A stretch of DNA of 64,000 nt from Macquaria australasica (GCA_005408345.1 SEMN01000007.1:436501-500500), one strand, 5' to 3'; shown: positions 38,924-52,430, counted from the first letter of the stretch. A program made the numbers and translations. Notes: generated by a model not told the origin, from the letters alone.

Positions 38924-38960
<37 letters not shown>
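38924..38960. repeat. (CA)18 microsatellite
   Basis: About 18 uninterrupted CA units after CGCG, followed by imperfect TACACAAACACA. Confidence 0.97.
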
Positions 38961-38965
<5 letters not shown>

Positions 38966-41900
38966 AAACACAGAGCTTCACCCTCCCCAACAGGAAAACC
39001 ACTTCTGTTGTCAGAGATCAAGCATATCCTCAGACTCTTGATATGCCATCTGTATCTTCACCCCTTCTTGAGATTAAGTAAGGTGGGGTAACCAAGCCGC
39101 GAAAGGTTTTTAACATCTGTGCTGGGCTGCTGTAAGTGATACTGAGGAGTTATAATTAAAGGTTCCGACTGAGGGAACAGTGTTTAATGTGGAGCACCCC
39201 TCTGCTATCCATCTGAAGTAATGGGGTGCAATGCAAGCACCCGACTGCCACTCCCCAGGCCCCGTCTCACTCTCTCATCTTTACCCCACCTCTGATGGAT
39301 GGGGAGGACCGGGGGCCAACTCTACAACGACTTCGACTGATAGCGTATCGCAGATCTCTCTTTCTCTCTCTCTTGCTTTTGGCTTTCTTCTCATTTAGCT
39401 GGCATCGTGCAGCCTGTACTGTAATGTGAACGATAGCTGGAGGAATGACTGATTCCAGATTGCGCCATGATTTAATTGAGAGCATGTGAATGTGATGAGG
39501 ACGATCTAAAAAGAGTCCGAATGACAAATATCGCAGGAGCCGTCTTACAGCAGCTTGACCTTTTCCGATGATAGTGAGAGAAAAATAAACGCCATAATGC
39601 TGGATAAATCAAGCGCAGATCATTTGCATTAACATAAAGACGTGCTCTCAGGTTTGATGGAGCCTGGAGATGAAGTCTGTGATAAACATGAGCTCCTTAT
39701 ATGAACATAATGCACTCCAATGATGCACACTAACCTGCACGCTATGGTAATAGGCTGATGTGTGATTACAGTGAAGCATTTGCTTGCATTACAACAGATG
39801 TAGCATTCAGGCTTTGTTTAAAGTATTTCAAGCTTTTACATGGATGTATAATGTCATACAAGCAAGTATTAAGATAAAGCTAAAGACATTTTACATCCTT
39901 AATGCCACTTTCATCTGTTTCTCTTATTTCTTCCACTGTGAACAGGGTGAGTTCCTTCAATTGCTTCAAACACTGTCCCTCATTTTTCATGTCTGTGCCA
40001 GAAAATCAGATGTGACAGGTAAATTCTGACAGTACAGAAAATCTAGCCTCAGTCATTAGAGTTAATATTATGTTTCTTTGGCAATCCCTCATCATTTTGG
40101 GGCCTCATTGACTATTTTTCTTTATAAGATATTAAGTATTCAAACCTCATTTACATCCTTATTTTTCAATTTGCTGCCGCAGTAGTTTAATTTATTCCAT
40201 ATAATTTCTTTTTCTGAGAGGGACATTAATCATTGCCTGTTCCTTTTAGTGCCTCTGGGATTTTTTTTTAAATCAATAAAATAAAGGCTCTTCCTTTGCT
40301 GAATATGATAAAATATTTTGCCAAGGGATATCAGTGTCCTAGCCAGCCTGCTTCCTCCTTCTTGTTTTATTCATTTTATATTCCGGGCTTGTTTATTTAT
40401 CTCTCGGCCTAATGCATGTGCTTGTCATACACACATACAGTACACAGAAGGAGAGGTCGGTCCATTCAGCAAAAAGAAGGGGTGAAAGTGCAGCCAGTCG
40501 TTTTATCATTCCCAGCGAGTGGCCTTCCCCTTGATCATCTTCATAAGACGCCACGTGATTTTTTTTTTTTCTTTTCATTTTTAATAGCTGATGTGGGATA
40601 GTCAAGTGTGAAGAAGGGGGAGGTTGTTATAGAAATTTAACTATCCTTTACAAATTGATTCACACTTCACCAGCGCACAAGGTCCAGTAGGTAAATTACC
40701 AGGAGGACACAATCTTAATTCTCTGCCTCCATGGCATTACTGCTCTGTCCGGAGATGATCACGGCATTAGTGGATGTAGATAGCTGTAGGAAGATACTTG
40801 CCACAGATATTCTAAAAATGTGTGACTCCATCTCTGAGAAGGAAACTGAAGTCACAATTTGTGTAAGCGTACTCTTCGAAAACATGACTCCATGGTTGAA
40901 TCAGTATTCTAGTACCTGCTACCTTTTGTTTACTCTTAGATGAGATTTATGTCAAACCAACAGCACTGTCACTCAACAAAAAAACAAAAAGTGAATGAGT
41001 GACAGATCATAAAAACTCTGAAGTTTTTCAAAGTGTACAGCCAAATTAATGGTGGGGACTTTAAATGGTTGCCCCCCTCATAGTCAAACTGCTCATTACT
41101 GTGGGGCGTTAATCTATATTAAATCATTATAAAAATGGTCGTCCAAAAGAGTTCAAGTCAGCGTTTTCCAAACATCCACTCCTAATGACATCATTCTTCT
41201 GCTGTCATTAAGGATATTAAAAATTCATTAAGAAGAAAAGTACTGCTGAGTGGTAACAAATCAGTGAGCATTCCCCCTTCAAGACTAAAGACTAAAGAGT
41301 GTGGCAAAGTTTGAAGTATATTTTTAAATAACATCATGTGGCTCAGTTTTAATGCCACCGAGGCTGTCAAACACGGCTGTCAAACGGACCATAATTCCAC
41401 TTGTTAAAGCAAAAAACATAACTTAGATGTTATGTAGAGCAATTATATATGTCTGATTGTCATACTGTATGGCACAAAAAGATGTCTCTGGCAGGGGCTT
41501 TCAAGTGAAAGCACAGATTTGATAAGACATGATAATAAAGATTACATTTGTTTAAACCTCAGAAACAAATAAGTGACTAGCAACAACAATGAAAATTAAG
41601 GTCTGCAGCGACTTAGAATGTGCTTAATCTTTTGGATTGTTAATTATTGGATTTTTCTAGTTAATTTGTACAATTATAAGCTGTTCCTCATTAAGTTAGT
41701 GTGTAGAGTACCTACAAGATGTTTGCATCTTACTTAATTTGCTGACTATGTTTCCGTGTATTCCTGAAAGCTGAAAATGTAGAATAAACTAAGTCCTTAG
41801 GGGTCCAAAATATTTCATTTTATATAAAAAGAAAAAAAAAAAGAAAGTAAAACATGACTGCTTTACAATGCATGAAGCACAGCCCTCTGCTTACTCTTAA

Positions 41901-42765
41901 ATGTCATGACATGATATCCAATTTTTCTACTTTTTTCAGAAAACAATAATAAACCTTTTGGGGGTGAGCTACAGCAGTGCAAGGACTGCTCACATTCTTC
42001 TCTGCTTTGCAGTGTTTTATAAGCTAATACCTGCCCATAATGTGTTTGTACTTTACATCTCGCAGTACTTAACATTTGCACTCCATTTTGTCGGTCAGGG
42101 CCCAGTGAGTATGTACAACAATTTCATTTATGCTATAGGGTTCTCTCAGCATTTTAATGGTTTCAACTGAATACACATCTCGTTGGATATATACTGTATA
42201 CACAGTACGCTGCATTTTATCGATGTAAGCCTATGTTCAGTGCCACCACGGCCCATTGCTCTATCAAGTTTGCTATCAAGATGCTGAAGCCTCTGCGCTT
42301 CTAGTAGCCTGTCCAATTCATCTGAGTAAAACAAGTGAAGTCTTCGACCCCCTCAGTCTCTCAGCCAATACCAAACACATTACACCCAACCAGAGTCCTC
42401 TTGGTTTCTACAGTGAAGTCTCCCCACAGGGTCTCCAGTGCAAAATACAGCTGCTTTGCATCAAGTAGTTTAAAGTTAAAGTTTCAGTAAGATTTTCCTT
42501 TTAGTTAGCAAGCACATTTCACATGTGTATAAACAACCTATTTCAGTGTTAAGTTCTAGTTTGCATGTCATTACTGCGTTACTATGCTACAGTGCACTAA
42601 ATATGTGACAAGTGAGAAAAAAATACCTCAGTTGTACATCACATCAGCACATTGTTAATACCACGATGGACTGTATGGCATTAGATGCAACCTTACAGAG
42701 TCCTATTGTATTAAAGGGATATTCTGTGAGATTTCTTTTTTCTTTTTATTACATTTTATTAACAA

Positions 42766-43037
42766 AAGGGCTGCAACTAATGATTATTCTGTTGTTTTTT
42801 TCAATTATTTTCTCTATACAATGTCAGAAAATAGTGAAAAATGCCCAGAATATTTTCCCAAAGTCCAAGGTGAAGTTTTCAAATGTCTTGTTTTGTCCGA
42901 CCAATTGTCCAAAATTCAAAGTTATTCAGTTTACTATGAACCAGCAAATGTTTGGCTTTTTTGTTCAAACAAATGTCTTAAAGGATTTATCAATTATTAT
43001 TATTTAACTAATTGTCTCAGCAATTATGGTCCACTCT
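42766..43037 (+). mobile_element. hAT-like MITE, copy 1 (GGGCTGCAACTAA family)
   Basis: It starts AAGGGCTGCAACTAATGATT and contains the family core CAATGTCAGAAAATAGTGAA at about 42819, then CAAAGTCCAAGGTGA, CTTGTTTTGTCCGACCAA and TTCAGTTTACT. The same order of phrases occurs in the copies at 48675, 49813 and 54870. The right terminus is degraded, and I could not find a target duplication. Short open frames across it are not genes. Confidence 0.7.
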
Positions 43038-43039
43038 GA

Positions 43040-43245
43040 GCAATAGTGTCAAACTTGATGGCATTGTGCCTATAGGTGGCGCTACAGCAACATGACTCTC
43101 TTGAGATTTTACACAATCTTTTCTTTTACAAAGCCCTAATATTCCCAGACAGGGGTTAAGTATTCACCAAATATCATCACCATCAGTCTGTCAGCATGAA
43201 TGTCTATCACTGTGTGTATTTTGAAAAAACCTAGATCCAGCTGTA
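43040..43245. repeat. Possible interspersed repeat carrying a CTCF-like motif
   Basis: The phrases GGTGGCGCTACAGCAACATG, CCCAGACAGGGGTTAAGTAT, TTCACCAAATATCATCACCA and CAGTCTGTCAGCATGAATGT resemble a teleost repeat I recall, but I cannot define ends or a superfamily. At 43069-43082, CCTATAGGTGGCGC resembles the CTCF core. Confidence 0.3.
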
Positions 43246-43251
43246 GATTTA

Positions 43252-43497
43252 AGTTGCCAGTTTATTAGGTACACCTAGCTAAAATGAATGCAGCACTGTA
43301 TTAAAGAGGTGTTGATTCGACTGTATGGTCATTTTGGAGGATGTACTGAACTGTACTGCATTATACAGAGAGGTGTTATAAATATAATATAAATGGGGTG
43401 GACAGTTTCAAGAAAAGCTGAACATTATAGTCTTCATGCAGGTAGGTTTTGCATTGCAGAACAGTTGTATTAGACTGTACCTAATAAACTGGCAACT
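43252..43497. mobile_element. MITE with 22-bp perfect terminal inverted repeats
   Basis: The sequence from 43252 to 43273 begins AGTTGCCAGTTTATTAGGTA and is perfectly complementary to 43476-43497. Beyond this, the right end continues GAGTGTAC whereas the left flank does not match, so the outermost bases of the left end are lost or mutated. The interior is AT-rich and non-coding. I recall this terminal sequence as a common teleost MITE; the superfamily is not assigned. Confidence 0.8.
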
Positions 43498-44274
43498 GAG
43501 TGTACAGTATATCTTCTGTTATTAAAACAATTAATTAAGAGAATTGTGCACCCTTAGCGTATATTCTTTTCCAGTGTTCACTAACTTAGTCTTTGTATTA
43601 GTGGGAAGCAGTCATTGCTGTCCAGTGCTGCAATGTCTTATTCTGTGGTTTTCTAGTCATGAAGTTTAATTCTCTATAAGTGGCGCTCTTTTATGTGCCT
43701 GCCATGGTGGGTATTTATTGCAAACAAACTACTGGTAGACCTGCTCTCAAGAGAGACAAAAAAAGAGAAAAGGATTATTTTATGCCACCCCCTACCCCTC
43801 CTCCTTCAAACTGATCAACATTAGTTTAGGCCATATAAAAATGAAAAAGGGAGCGGTAATGACAGAATGTGATGGCAGAGGCCTGCCTTGCTTGGTAGGA
43901 CACACACGGACAGTGGAGAAGGAGGTGGCTGGGCACAGGAGTAATAACGCTGATGAGATCTTAGCAGGGCGATCTGATTCCAATGTGAATTAGAGTTAAA
44001 GAGAGCTCCCTGCCGGGCTCATACTTAGGACAATCTCCCTCACTACCAGACATTCATTGTTAATATGACATTCCCTGGGATCTTGGCTAATAACAATCTC
44101 AGAGGGTGGGGTCTTTTATGCCTGTAAGAAGGAAAAAAAAAAACACAGCCATTCTGCCTTTTGCTTAATGTTTATCTCTCGGGAATTGCACAGTGGCATG
44201 GCACACAGCGACACGATCTCTTTTAATTCTCTTTCTGGTCTGTTTACACTCAGAGGAAGAGCTAAGAAATCAGG

Positions 44275-44278
<4 letters not shown>

Positions 44279-44310
<32 letters not shown>

Positions 44311-44318
44311 GGGGGGGG
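44279..44318. repeat. (TG)15 followed by G11
   Basis: Fifteen TG units run directly into an uninterrupted run of 11 G (44308-44318), a compound tract combining a Z-DNA-prone dinucleotide array with a G homopolymer. Confidence 0.97.
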
Positions 44319-46277
44319 AAAATCTACCCTACAGCAGCTAATGCTTCAAAGCCATTATTTTTTGATTGGAAATCTAATAAACAAATCATCGATCTTAATG
44401 TGAGTCTACACCAAACATTAGGGGGCTGAGAGCCACTTCTGTTTCAAATCTGACACAACTACACTTACAGCAGACAGACAATGACCAGCTCTGACTGACT
44501 GGAGTCTCTGGTGTTATCTTGTGACATCCTCCCTATTCTGGCAAGTTCTAATTAAGGCCTTAGCCTCTGGGCTACTCAGATATTTTCCCATTTCTTTCTC
44601 TTCACAAATTCAGTAAATATATTATTGAATCACATTATCTGTTTTTGCTTGGGTCCCATTACTCACAGAGAACAATCTGTAATGATGGTCTATCATCAAC
44701 GTGGTGGGTCGTGTTGCACCATTGATTATAATCCTCCAAACAGCTTTTATGTTTATGAGAAATCACCCTAAGAGCAGTCTGCATCGTATTTCCCCTATCT
44801 GCTTCATGCAATTATATATTTTGGTCCGATTGCAGATAAAAATTTACTATTGATCAAGGTGTGCTGCCCACACAGACAGACCTGCATGGCTGTCTCCTTA
44901 GCTTTCTATTGTCTGCAGTGGGACAAACAATACGGCAGAGTTGAAAATCCATCAGAGTTGACAGGTCCATTACACACCAACATCAAACAGCTTTTGGTGG
45001 TCTGAACCCTTTTGTCCACTTGAAGTATTACAAGCAACTTGAAATATTGCAGAGAACACTTTGTAGCAAACAGAGCAGTCTGAATGTTTGATGTGTTGGA
45101 CATTAAATTATTGCTGGTAACAAGAAATAATAACTGCAATGGATTAAAAGTAGGAGCAACTTTAAAAAAAAAATCATTTATTTAGTTGGTGACAATGAGT
45201 GGTATTAAGAACACTTCATCACACATACTGTAAAGTTAAAGTGCTGAATTTGAATTTACAATGAGGAATACCCAGGGCATTCATTATGAGAGGCTGTTTG
45301 TTATTGTTGCATAAGGGAGAGAGCCACTAAATCAGCTCCCACAGGACCACTGCTTCACCAGGTTGCACACTGCTCTGCTTACCCTTTGATATGTCTGGCT
45401 ATAAATTCTGAGTGCCGCTCATCTGCTCGTGGTGAGACAGTCTGCTTAAATACAGGATTGGACATTTAAATGATTTCACTTGTGACAGGCCTGCTGTGAC
45501 AGAATAACAGATTCTGCTGAACAAATAGGCCGTGGAGGCTGCCGGGGTCCCAGGAGTCGGCCCCGTGCCCTCGGGCTCTGTTTTGTAAAAGGACTTGTTT
45601 CAGTATGGCAGCACTTCTGGAAACATATTGGGCCTTGTTACATTGAATGAAATGCTAATTCTCTCAGACTGTCTGGATCGCGGGTCTTTGTGTGCGTGTG
45701 TGTGGTCACACACGTTGCACATGTGTGCATAGGAATAGAATTTACTCAGTGATCTAAAAATCACAATCAACTACACATTAAAGACTAGAAAAAAATAATT
45801 TAAACATACACATATACAATTAAAAATGTATTGAAATTTAATCTGCCTCTCTAGCAACATTTAATGCGACAAATAATTAAGATTTCTTTGTCTGAACTCT
45901 ACATTCATTCACTTCATGCTGGCCTTGGATTAAAATTACTCGTGCCTTATTTTAAGAGTGTGAGTGGTGCTGCTTGTCCTTTGACAGCCTGCATAGGTGG
46001 GTGTCCCTGAAGGCATTATAAGTTTATGATGGCATGATGAGGAGTAGGCCAGCCAGCATCTGCTTAAAAAAGCCAACCTAAGCTCTTTCTGAACTTACCT
46101 TTCTTTGTGTGGGGAATTGGACAAAAGCCATAGCTCCCTCTGGTCTGTCAAAGCTATTCTATAATCAACCAACCGTGGCCCTCCCCTTAAAGAATAGGAA
46201 GACATTATTCAGCTTCCTCCTTCTGATCTTGGGGCCACAACAAACCATGTAAGCCATGGCTGACTGGTTAAAGAGAG

Positions 46278-46300
46278 AAAAAAAAAAAAAAAAAAAAAAA
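46278..46300. repeat. A23 homopolymer
   Basis: An uninterrupted run of 23 A after AAGAGAG. It could be a retroposon tail, but no retroposed sequence is recognisable upstream. Confidence 0.95.
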
Positions 46301-48674
46301 GAGGAACACAATGTCCTGCTGTCAGCGACTGCAGATACAGAGGCCTATGAGCCAGGCACCACGTGACCCTTCGACCACCACCTCAACCATGGTGGCCACG
46401 CCACTGAGTGCTGCCACACAGAGAGAGGCCCTGAACCTAAACGCTCTGTCTTCTATGAGGTCAGATGTCAAAAAGAAGTTATTTCAAACAGTGACTACGA
46501 GTGAAAGATGTTTCTTAATCAAAGCTGTTACCACATATTTAAGAGTCCGGTGAATGAACTGAGCAAGTAAATGCCATCCACACACTGTTCTTCCTGCCAG
46601 TTGTCATTTAAGGAAGAATTTGTACTGCGAGAAGCCTGAAAAGGTAAAATGAAGGGTTTATTTTTCATGTGTGATCGGCAGGTTGAAGCTACCACAACAC
46701 TGGGAGCTGTGCTTGAGCTCATTTCCACGATTGACTGAAATGTAGAGACTTAACACTCACCCAGAACATTTACTGGCTGGATGGTCTCAGTTTGCCAAAC
46801 TGCATAAGGGGATTTAAAATTAAAGAGGAGGCAAAGTCTCAACGCCACTATTCTCGTGGGGACTGCCTTATCGAGAGGGGAAAAAAGAGAAAATGGATGT
46901 GAATTTTGTAATATTTTCACTTAGCAGTAGGTAATCCAGCACAGGCACATTATAAAGACCACACTTGAAAAACATGGAAGCAATAAGTCTTTTCTCTTGA
47001 ACAGGACAAGTGCTTAAACAAACCACAAGAGTTTTTCATGCAGAAAAGTATTACAAATGACAGCCAGAATAAAGCATGATTGTTAATTACAAGCAAGAAT
47101 ACAGGGTTTTAAAAAAAAAAAAAAACTGCTCATAAATGGTCTCATATAGCACTCCCTGTGAGATACCATATATATTGTTTTCCAATTGTACCAAACAAAA
47201 TCCCAATTTTTGCCGTGCTTACATGCTCAACTGAAGCCACTTCAAAAACTGTTATTATTCCACTGAGCAACGTTGATTTTATAAGTGTACTGCCAATGAT
47301 CATGCAGTGAGGCACTGAATGTTAAATAGGTAAAGAGCCCTGTGGCAGAGGCATTGGCCCCCTGTTACCACTTAGCCCTATTTGGCTGGCCTCACTCACA
47401 CTCATAATTAAGACCCCCTACTGTGAATATAAATGGCCCCTCAATCAATAGTGATAGAGAGAAATAAAGAGACAGAGACATGAAGACCATGGGCATATCT
47501 CAGGGGCAAACATGATAGCATTATGAAAGGAGCAGCTTGAAAGCGGCTTTTACTCTGACAAGGGAGCTAACGTTGTAATTGTCCCTCGGGGGACCAAAAG
47601 CTCTTGTTATTAGAAAACAATTTCTCCCTCTAGGCCACCTCTTCTTCAGCCCGAGGGCACCACTGATCCCACGTTCCACTCCTCCACCCTGTTATCCAGC
47701 TACAGTCTCATGTACGATGAATAAATGATGCTAGAAAAGTTAGAAAGTTGTGATTCTCCGTTCTAATGAAAAATTTAATACAGATTTCATATTTTTCACA
47801 AGCCAGCTAAGTAGTGGATCCACAAAAATGTTCCTTTGTACTGTGTATGAACGCTAGTTACAGTATGACTGAAACAGTGACAAGATAGTAGTATTTCAGG
47901 AAAACAGTAGTATTTGAGGAATGAGTGAATTTGCACTGCTGTCTTTGTTGGTCTGTTTCTGGCTTCCTTTGTTCTGGTTGCACCTTTATGTAATTTACAC
48001 TGTCCTGTGCTAAACATATATCATTTCAAATATTTACCTCATTCCCTGGCTAATTTCAAAGGTTTATTTCCTGAAATGAATCCCCTTTGTCAAATTCATT
48101 GATCCCTGCAAATCTAGAGCAACATTACTGTTTGTATAATAAATTGACCTGTAATGTAGATTAAGTTAAGGGGGAGAAAAGAATGAAAAAAAAAAGAAGT
48201 GAAAAATGCCCATTAACATTTTGCCTTGTGAGTTTGTGTGGTTAATTTAAAACATTTAAGGCTGGAAATGAGCTTCTCCATCAAATGTCCCACTTCCATT
48301 TACATTTCTTGCATACAAGTCAATTTGTGGCTGCCCCACACCATAAATCATTGCCACCGGAATGCTGTGTCGGTACCTCTAGACATTACCCTGGCGCATG
48401 GTACTTAAAAAAAGCAATTTAGAACTCCATTTGCTCAAAAAACAGTGTGCTTTCAGCAGACTCACACTTCTCCCAGCAAAATGAAGATTAAACAGCATTG
48501 CCTTAAAGAGTTTTATTGTATATGAATGTCTTGCAATTGTTCTAGTTGTCTTTTTTCTTCTTTTGTGTGATGTATGTGCATAGAAATGGGTTGAATAAAC
48601 AGGTATTAGTGTGTTATTACTGCAATTGGAGGCATTTGTCTTACAAAAATCAAGATATTTTAGGTTAAAGGATT

Positions 48675-48998
48675 TAGGGCTATAACTAACGATTATTTTC
48701 ATTGTGGATTAATCTGCTGATTTTTTCCCCCTCTCGATTATTTTGTCTATAAAATGTCAGAAAATAGTAAAAGATGCATATCTTTGTTTTCCAGAGTCCA
48801 AGGTGACGTCTTCAAATGTCTTCTTTTGTCTGACCAAAAGACCAACACCCAAATATATTGAGTTCACTTTCAAAGACAATGACAAAGAACAGCAGAAAAA
48901 TTCATTACATTTTGCTTGAAAAATTGCTGAAAAATCAATCAATTACCCAAATAGTTGCAGATTATTTGATTAACTGATTCATCAGCTAATCAGCTCTA
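48675..48998 (+). mobile_element. hAT-like MITE, copy 2
   Basis: The termini are TAGGGCTATAACTAACGATT on the left and CAGCTCTA on the right. The core AAATGTCAGAAAATAGTAAA at about 48752 and CAAGGTGACGTCTTCAAATG are shared with copies 1 and 3. The flanks AAAGGATT (48667-48674) and AAAGTATT (48999-49006) match at 7 of 8 positions, as expected for a hAT target-site duplication. Confidence 0.8.
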
Positions 48999-49006
48999 AA
49001 AGTATT

Positions 49007-49804
49007 TGTGCAATAGGACAAATAAATTGTTACATTTGTACAAGATGACTGTATTGCTATTGTGACTTTTGGTATCTTTGTCATCCTGTGTGTTACTGAC
49101 CTCACTCCTCACCCTGTAGAGCTGAAGCACCCTGGCAGATAGAAAGGAGAAATAAACCCACAGGTCTGTTTACTGTGCTTCCATTCACCATCAATAATGG
49201 GCTGATAAAAGAGATGCTATCTGACCAACCAGAAAGCAGTGGTCAGTAAAATAGGTACAATATTGTGTCACGTATCAGGAAATAATTGATGACCCCCTTC
49301 ACGGGGATCTCAAACGGGGCATTGGGAAATCATTTTCAATCTATGGCTTAGCAGATGAAACAAATGCTCCCGGCTTGCTTTGTCAATTCTCACTCCTTAG
49401 GGTCAAACAAACAGCTTTTCCAGGGCCAGCTCAAAGGCTAGTGTACAGGCAGCCAAGCTTAAAATGTCCCTTGTCCTCCACAAAATGATACAACGGAGCA
49501 TTTCATATACCAACAGTTTGTTATTTGTCATTGACAAAGTTATAATAAGAGGGGCCTTCATATTCATTGACCAGGTGACCCTTACATTCCCAAAGCCTCC
49601 AGCTCCATCCACACAGACTCCGTGGTCCACGTGTCCACTGTGCTCTCATTAATGCCCTGGCCAACTGTTTATTAAGGCACAAAGGAGGAAGGACAGAAAA
49701 AAAAACAAGAGGCCAACTACAAGAAGGGTAAAAAACAAAAACATGTTATCATAAGCTTTGCATGGTGCATATGCACAAATAAGTGTTTTTCACTCGCAAA
49801 CATA
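49007..49804. other. Unique spacer between two MITE copies
   Basis: No coding sequence or repeat is recognised in this roughly 800-base stretch. Confidence 0.5.
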
Positions 49805-49812
49805 CATGTATA

Positions 49813-50077
49813 TAGAGCTGAAGGATTAGTCGATTGACAGACAATTAATCGGCAACTATTTTCATAATTGATTAAAGTGTTCTACAATAATAAACTGAAT
49901 CTCTTTGAGTTTTGAACTGGTGGTCGGACAAAAAAATAGACATTCGAAGACGTCACCTTGGGTTCTTAGAAACTGGACATTTTTCACTATTTTTTTGCTT
50001 TTTTTAATTAAATTATTATTTGAGGTAAAAAAAAATAGATTAATCAATAATAAAAATAATTGTTAGTTGCAGCTCTA
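49813..50077 (-). mobile_element. hAT-like MITE, copy 3 (inverted)
   Basis: The left end is TAGAGCTGAAGGATTAG and the right end is AATTGTTAGTTGCAGCTCTA. The flanks CATGTATA (49805-49812) and CATATATA (50078-50085) match at 7 of 8 positions. The interior reads as the complement of the copy 1 and copy 2 core (GACGTCACCTTGGGTTCTTA, TTTTTCACTATTTTTT), so it is inserted in the opposite orientation. It is shorter than copies 2 and 4. Confidence 0.8.
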
Positions 50078-50357
50078 CATATATACTGCCAAGTGTATGT
50101 TGAAAAAGCAGGTAAATTGTGACAGCACTCTGGTAAGACCAGTTAGTGTTGTAATGGTCTGTTTTTGTTTTAAGCACAAGTGTGCTTGTTGTCTACTCAG
50201 CAAATCCTTGACTGATTAGTTTAGCTTCAGTGCTACCAGGGGCCAGACAATGGAAGCTATGGAGGGAATATTCACACAGCCCACACAAAGCATGCAGCTA
50301 AAGTAATGCTCTACTGCTGTGCCAATAGCTAATGAATCAATAAATTAAAATATTTAC

Positions 50358-50401
50358 AATTATTTGTTGATGGAGGCTGCTGTAATTATTTGTTGATGGA
50401 G
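50358..50401. repeat. 18-bp direct repeat, 26-bp period
   Basis: AATTATTTGTTGATGGAG occurs at 50358-50375 and again at 50384-50401, separated by GCTGCTGT. This is a local tandem duplication. Confidence 0.9.
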
Positions 50402-52430
50402 TGTGTCTAAAAGCACAAATCAAAAATGATGTTTTAAATTAATCTAAATTGATGCAGAGTTGACACGTTGTTCCATTTTATTTTTACATCGGTATGAATG
50501 CAAAATTCATGGCTGCCGTAACTGATTGACATTGAAAAAAAAAACTGGATCTGAAATTTGCATGACAGAGAATGAGTTATCAAATGGTACTTCAAAAACA
50601 AGTGACCACAGAAGGGATCACCAATATAATCCATCCAAAACAGCAACGATAGGCTGTTAACTAGGAAATCAGCACATTCAGTCCTGGTGCGCTTTCTAAT
50701 AACAAGCCGAGAAAATACCTCTGACAAACTTTTCAAACACATCCTGCTGTGGTGCAGAATTCCTCCTCCACTGCTCAGAGAACGCTTTCCATTTCTCCAG
50801 CTAGCTTGTCGCCGGCCGTGGGGTGGGATCGACCGGCTACGCGCATGGGAGCCCCACATCTTACACACTTCTGTGTCCACGGGCCTCCTGCTCGCCTCTG
50901 TGAAACCAACAGTTTATTCTCTACCAGCAGGGCCAGGAGCATGCTCTGGAGGGGGCGCATTGTACGGCATTACCAAGACAATGGGGCCATATGGGGAACA
51001 GAAGGATCTCCCGCTCGCCTTTTCAGCGCACAACAAACGGTGTAGGATATTATGCGTGGCAGCGGTCACTTTAGGGTTACAGTTTTTAGCATAACAACTG
51101 ATGAAAAAGGGAAAGTCATTTTATTCCCATTTAGGGCTATTATTGGCATGACGTAAGGGGGTGAGATTTATGGGTTTTGGACAATACCCTTTTTGGTCAA
51201 CATACTGACGAAGGCTTGGGGAGAGATAATGGTAACACATCAGGTTCATCAAATCAACATCATGTCAAAGGCGGCTGCTCTGTTGATTTGTGTATGTTGA
51301 CTCCTGGGCCACATGACATCTGATTATTTCTTTCTTTCTACTTCTTTAAATGCACATTTGACATACAGCAGATACCTAAAATAATAATCCGAGTAACAAA
51401 GACACATGTATGTGTCAGTTTATCTTGTTGACAAATCCAAGAGACACAAATGTGAGCGTGTGCAAACACAAACGAGGCGGCTGTGACGTCACGTGCAGGG
51501 TGCTGCAAAAATGATGCAATTGTAAATGTCTGAACATCTTGTGTGTTGATTGGAGCATTGCAGATCTTGTGATGGTAGACTGCAGATCCAATCCATTCCC
51601 GGTGTATGGCATCTTCACACACAGTCAGCAAAGCAGGAAAAATCATATGGTGAAGTGTTGCTTGATCTACGACAAGTGCATCAATGCCAAGAGACTCTTT
51701 TTTTTTTTTCTTGAGAGGATGCTTTAAATATCCTCTTCAGTGAGCGGCTGGATTCTCCTGAGACTGTGTGAAAACTTTAATGAATTCAGCTGAAGACGTT
51801 CAGTCATTTCCATTTATTCAAAACAGTACACGTTTCTCTTTTGGTTTTTAAAAAAGAATTTTAAAGTTGCAAAAGATATACGCTTGAAATTATTATTGGT
51901 ACCTATGGTGTCAATAATTATTGGCCTATCTGCATGTAATGAATTGACTATCCTCATAATCTGGCTCATAATGGATTTAGGACACCAAAGGGTCCTCTAA
52001 AGAAGATGAGAGCCTATTGATCCACAAGATAAATGCTCTTTAGGATGTTAATAGTCTAATTTGCTTTAATGATTTCTCCTAGCACTTCGCCAGTCAAGGA
52101 CAGGATAATATACACTTAAAAAGGCATTCCAAGCAGAAGCACAGCAACTAGACGCTTCCCGCATAAAAATGTAGGGCATTTGAGTCGAATGTTTGAAATT
52201 GATGATCAACCCCACCATTAGTTTGTCTTTATTTGCTTCCTTCCAAGGTAATTATCATGGATTAATGCTTTTCTGGAGTGTCATGTGAAATAACATTAGC
52301 GGTATCCATTTCCAGAATAACCTGCCCAGGTCTAATAAGCAGAATAATAATGCTTCCAGGTTTTTCTTTGATGTGGCACTAAAGCGCACACTGAACACAT
52401 GGTCTGTGGGATGGATGGTTGATGCATTAT

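Larger units (their letters stand above)
34743..42765. other. Intergenic, no gene recognised
   Basis: No supportable exon. A frame of 79 codons at 36005-36244 is hydrophobic and AT-rich, without recognisable family features, and I do not call it a gene. Pyrimidine-rich and C-rich tracts occur at 35280-35460 and 35690-35820. The two microsatellites are listed separately. Confidence 0.5.
43498..48666. other. Intergenic, no gene recognised
   Basis: There is no supportable exon. The block includes the TG/G microsatellite at 44279 and the A23 run at 46278. A small GC-rich patch lies at 45530-45590 (GCCGGGGTCCC, GGCCCCGTGCCC). Otherwise it is unremarkable unique sequence, some of which may be conserved non-coding DNA. 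Confidence 0.5.

Noticed and set aside
42612..43039. Open frames of 131 and 72 codons.
   Set aside because: They lie mostly across the hAT-like MITE copy 1 and include its repeated core, so they are not genes.
46278..46300. The A23 run as the tail of a processed pseudogene.
   Set aside because: Sequence immediately upstream shows no poly(A) signal, no coding remnant and no flanking duplication.
50687..51094. A 135-codon frame in a GC-richer patch, with a 148-codon frame on the opposite strand.
   Set aside because: Overlapping open frames on both strands point to low stop-codon density from GC content. No domain is recognised.
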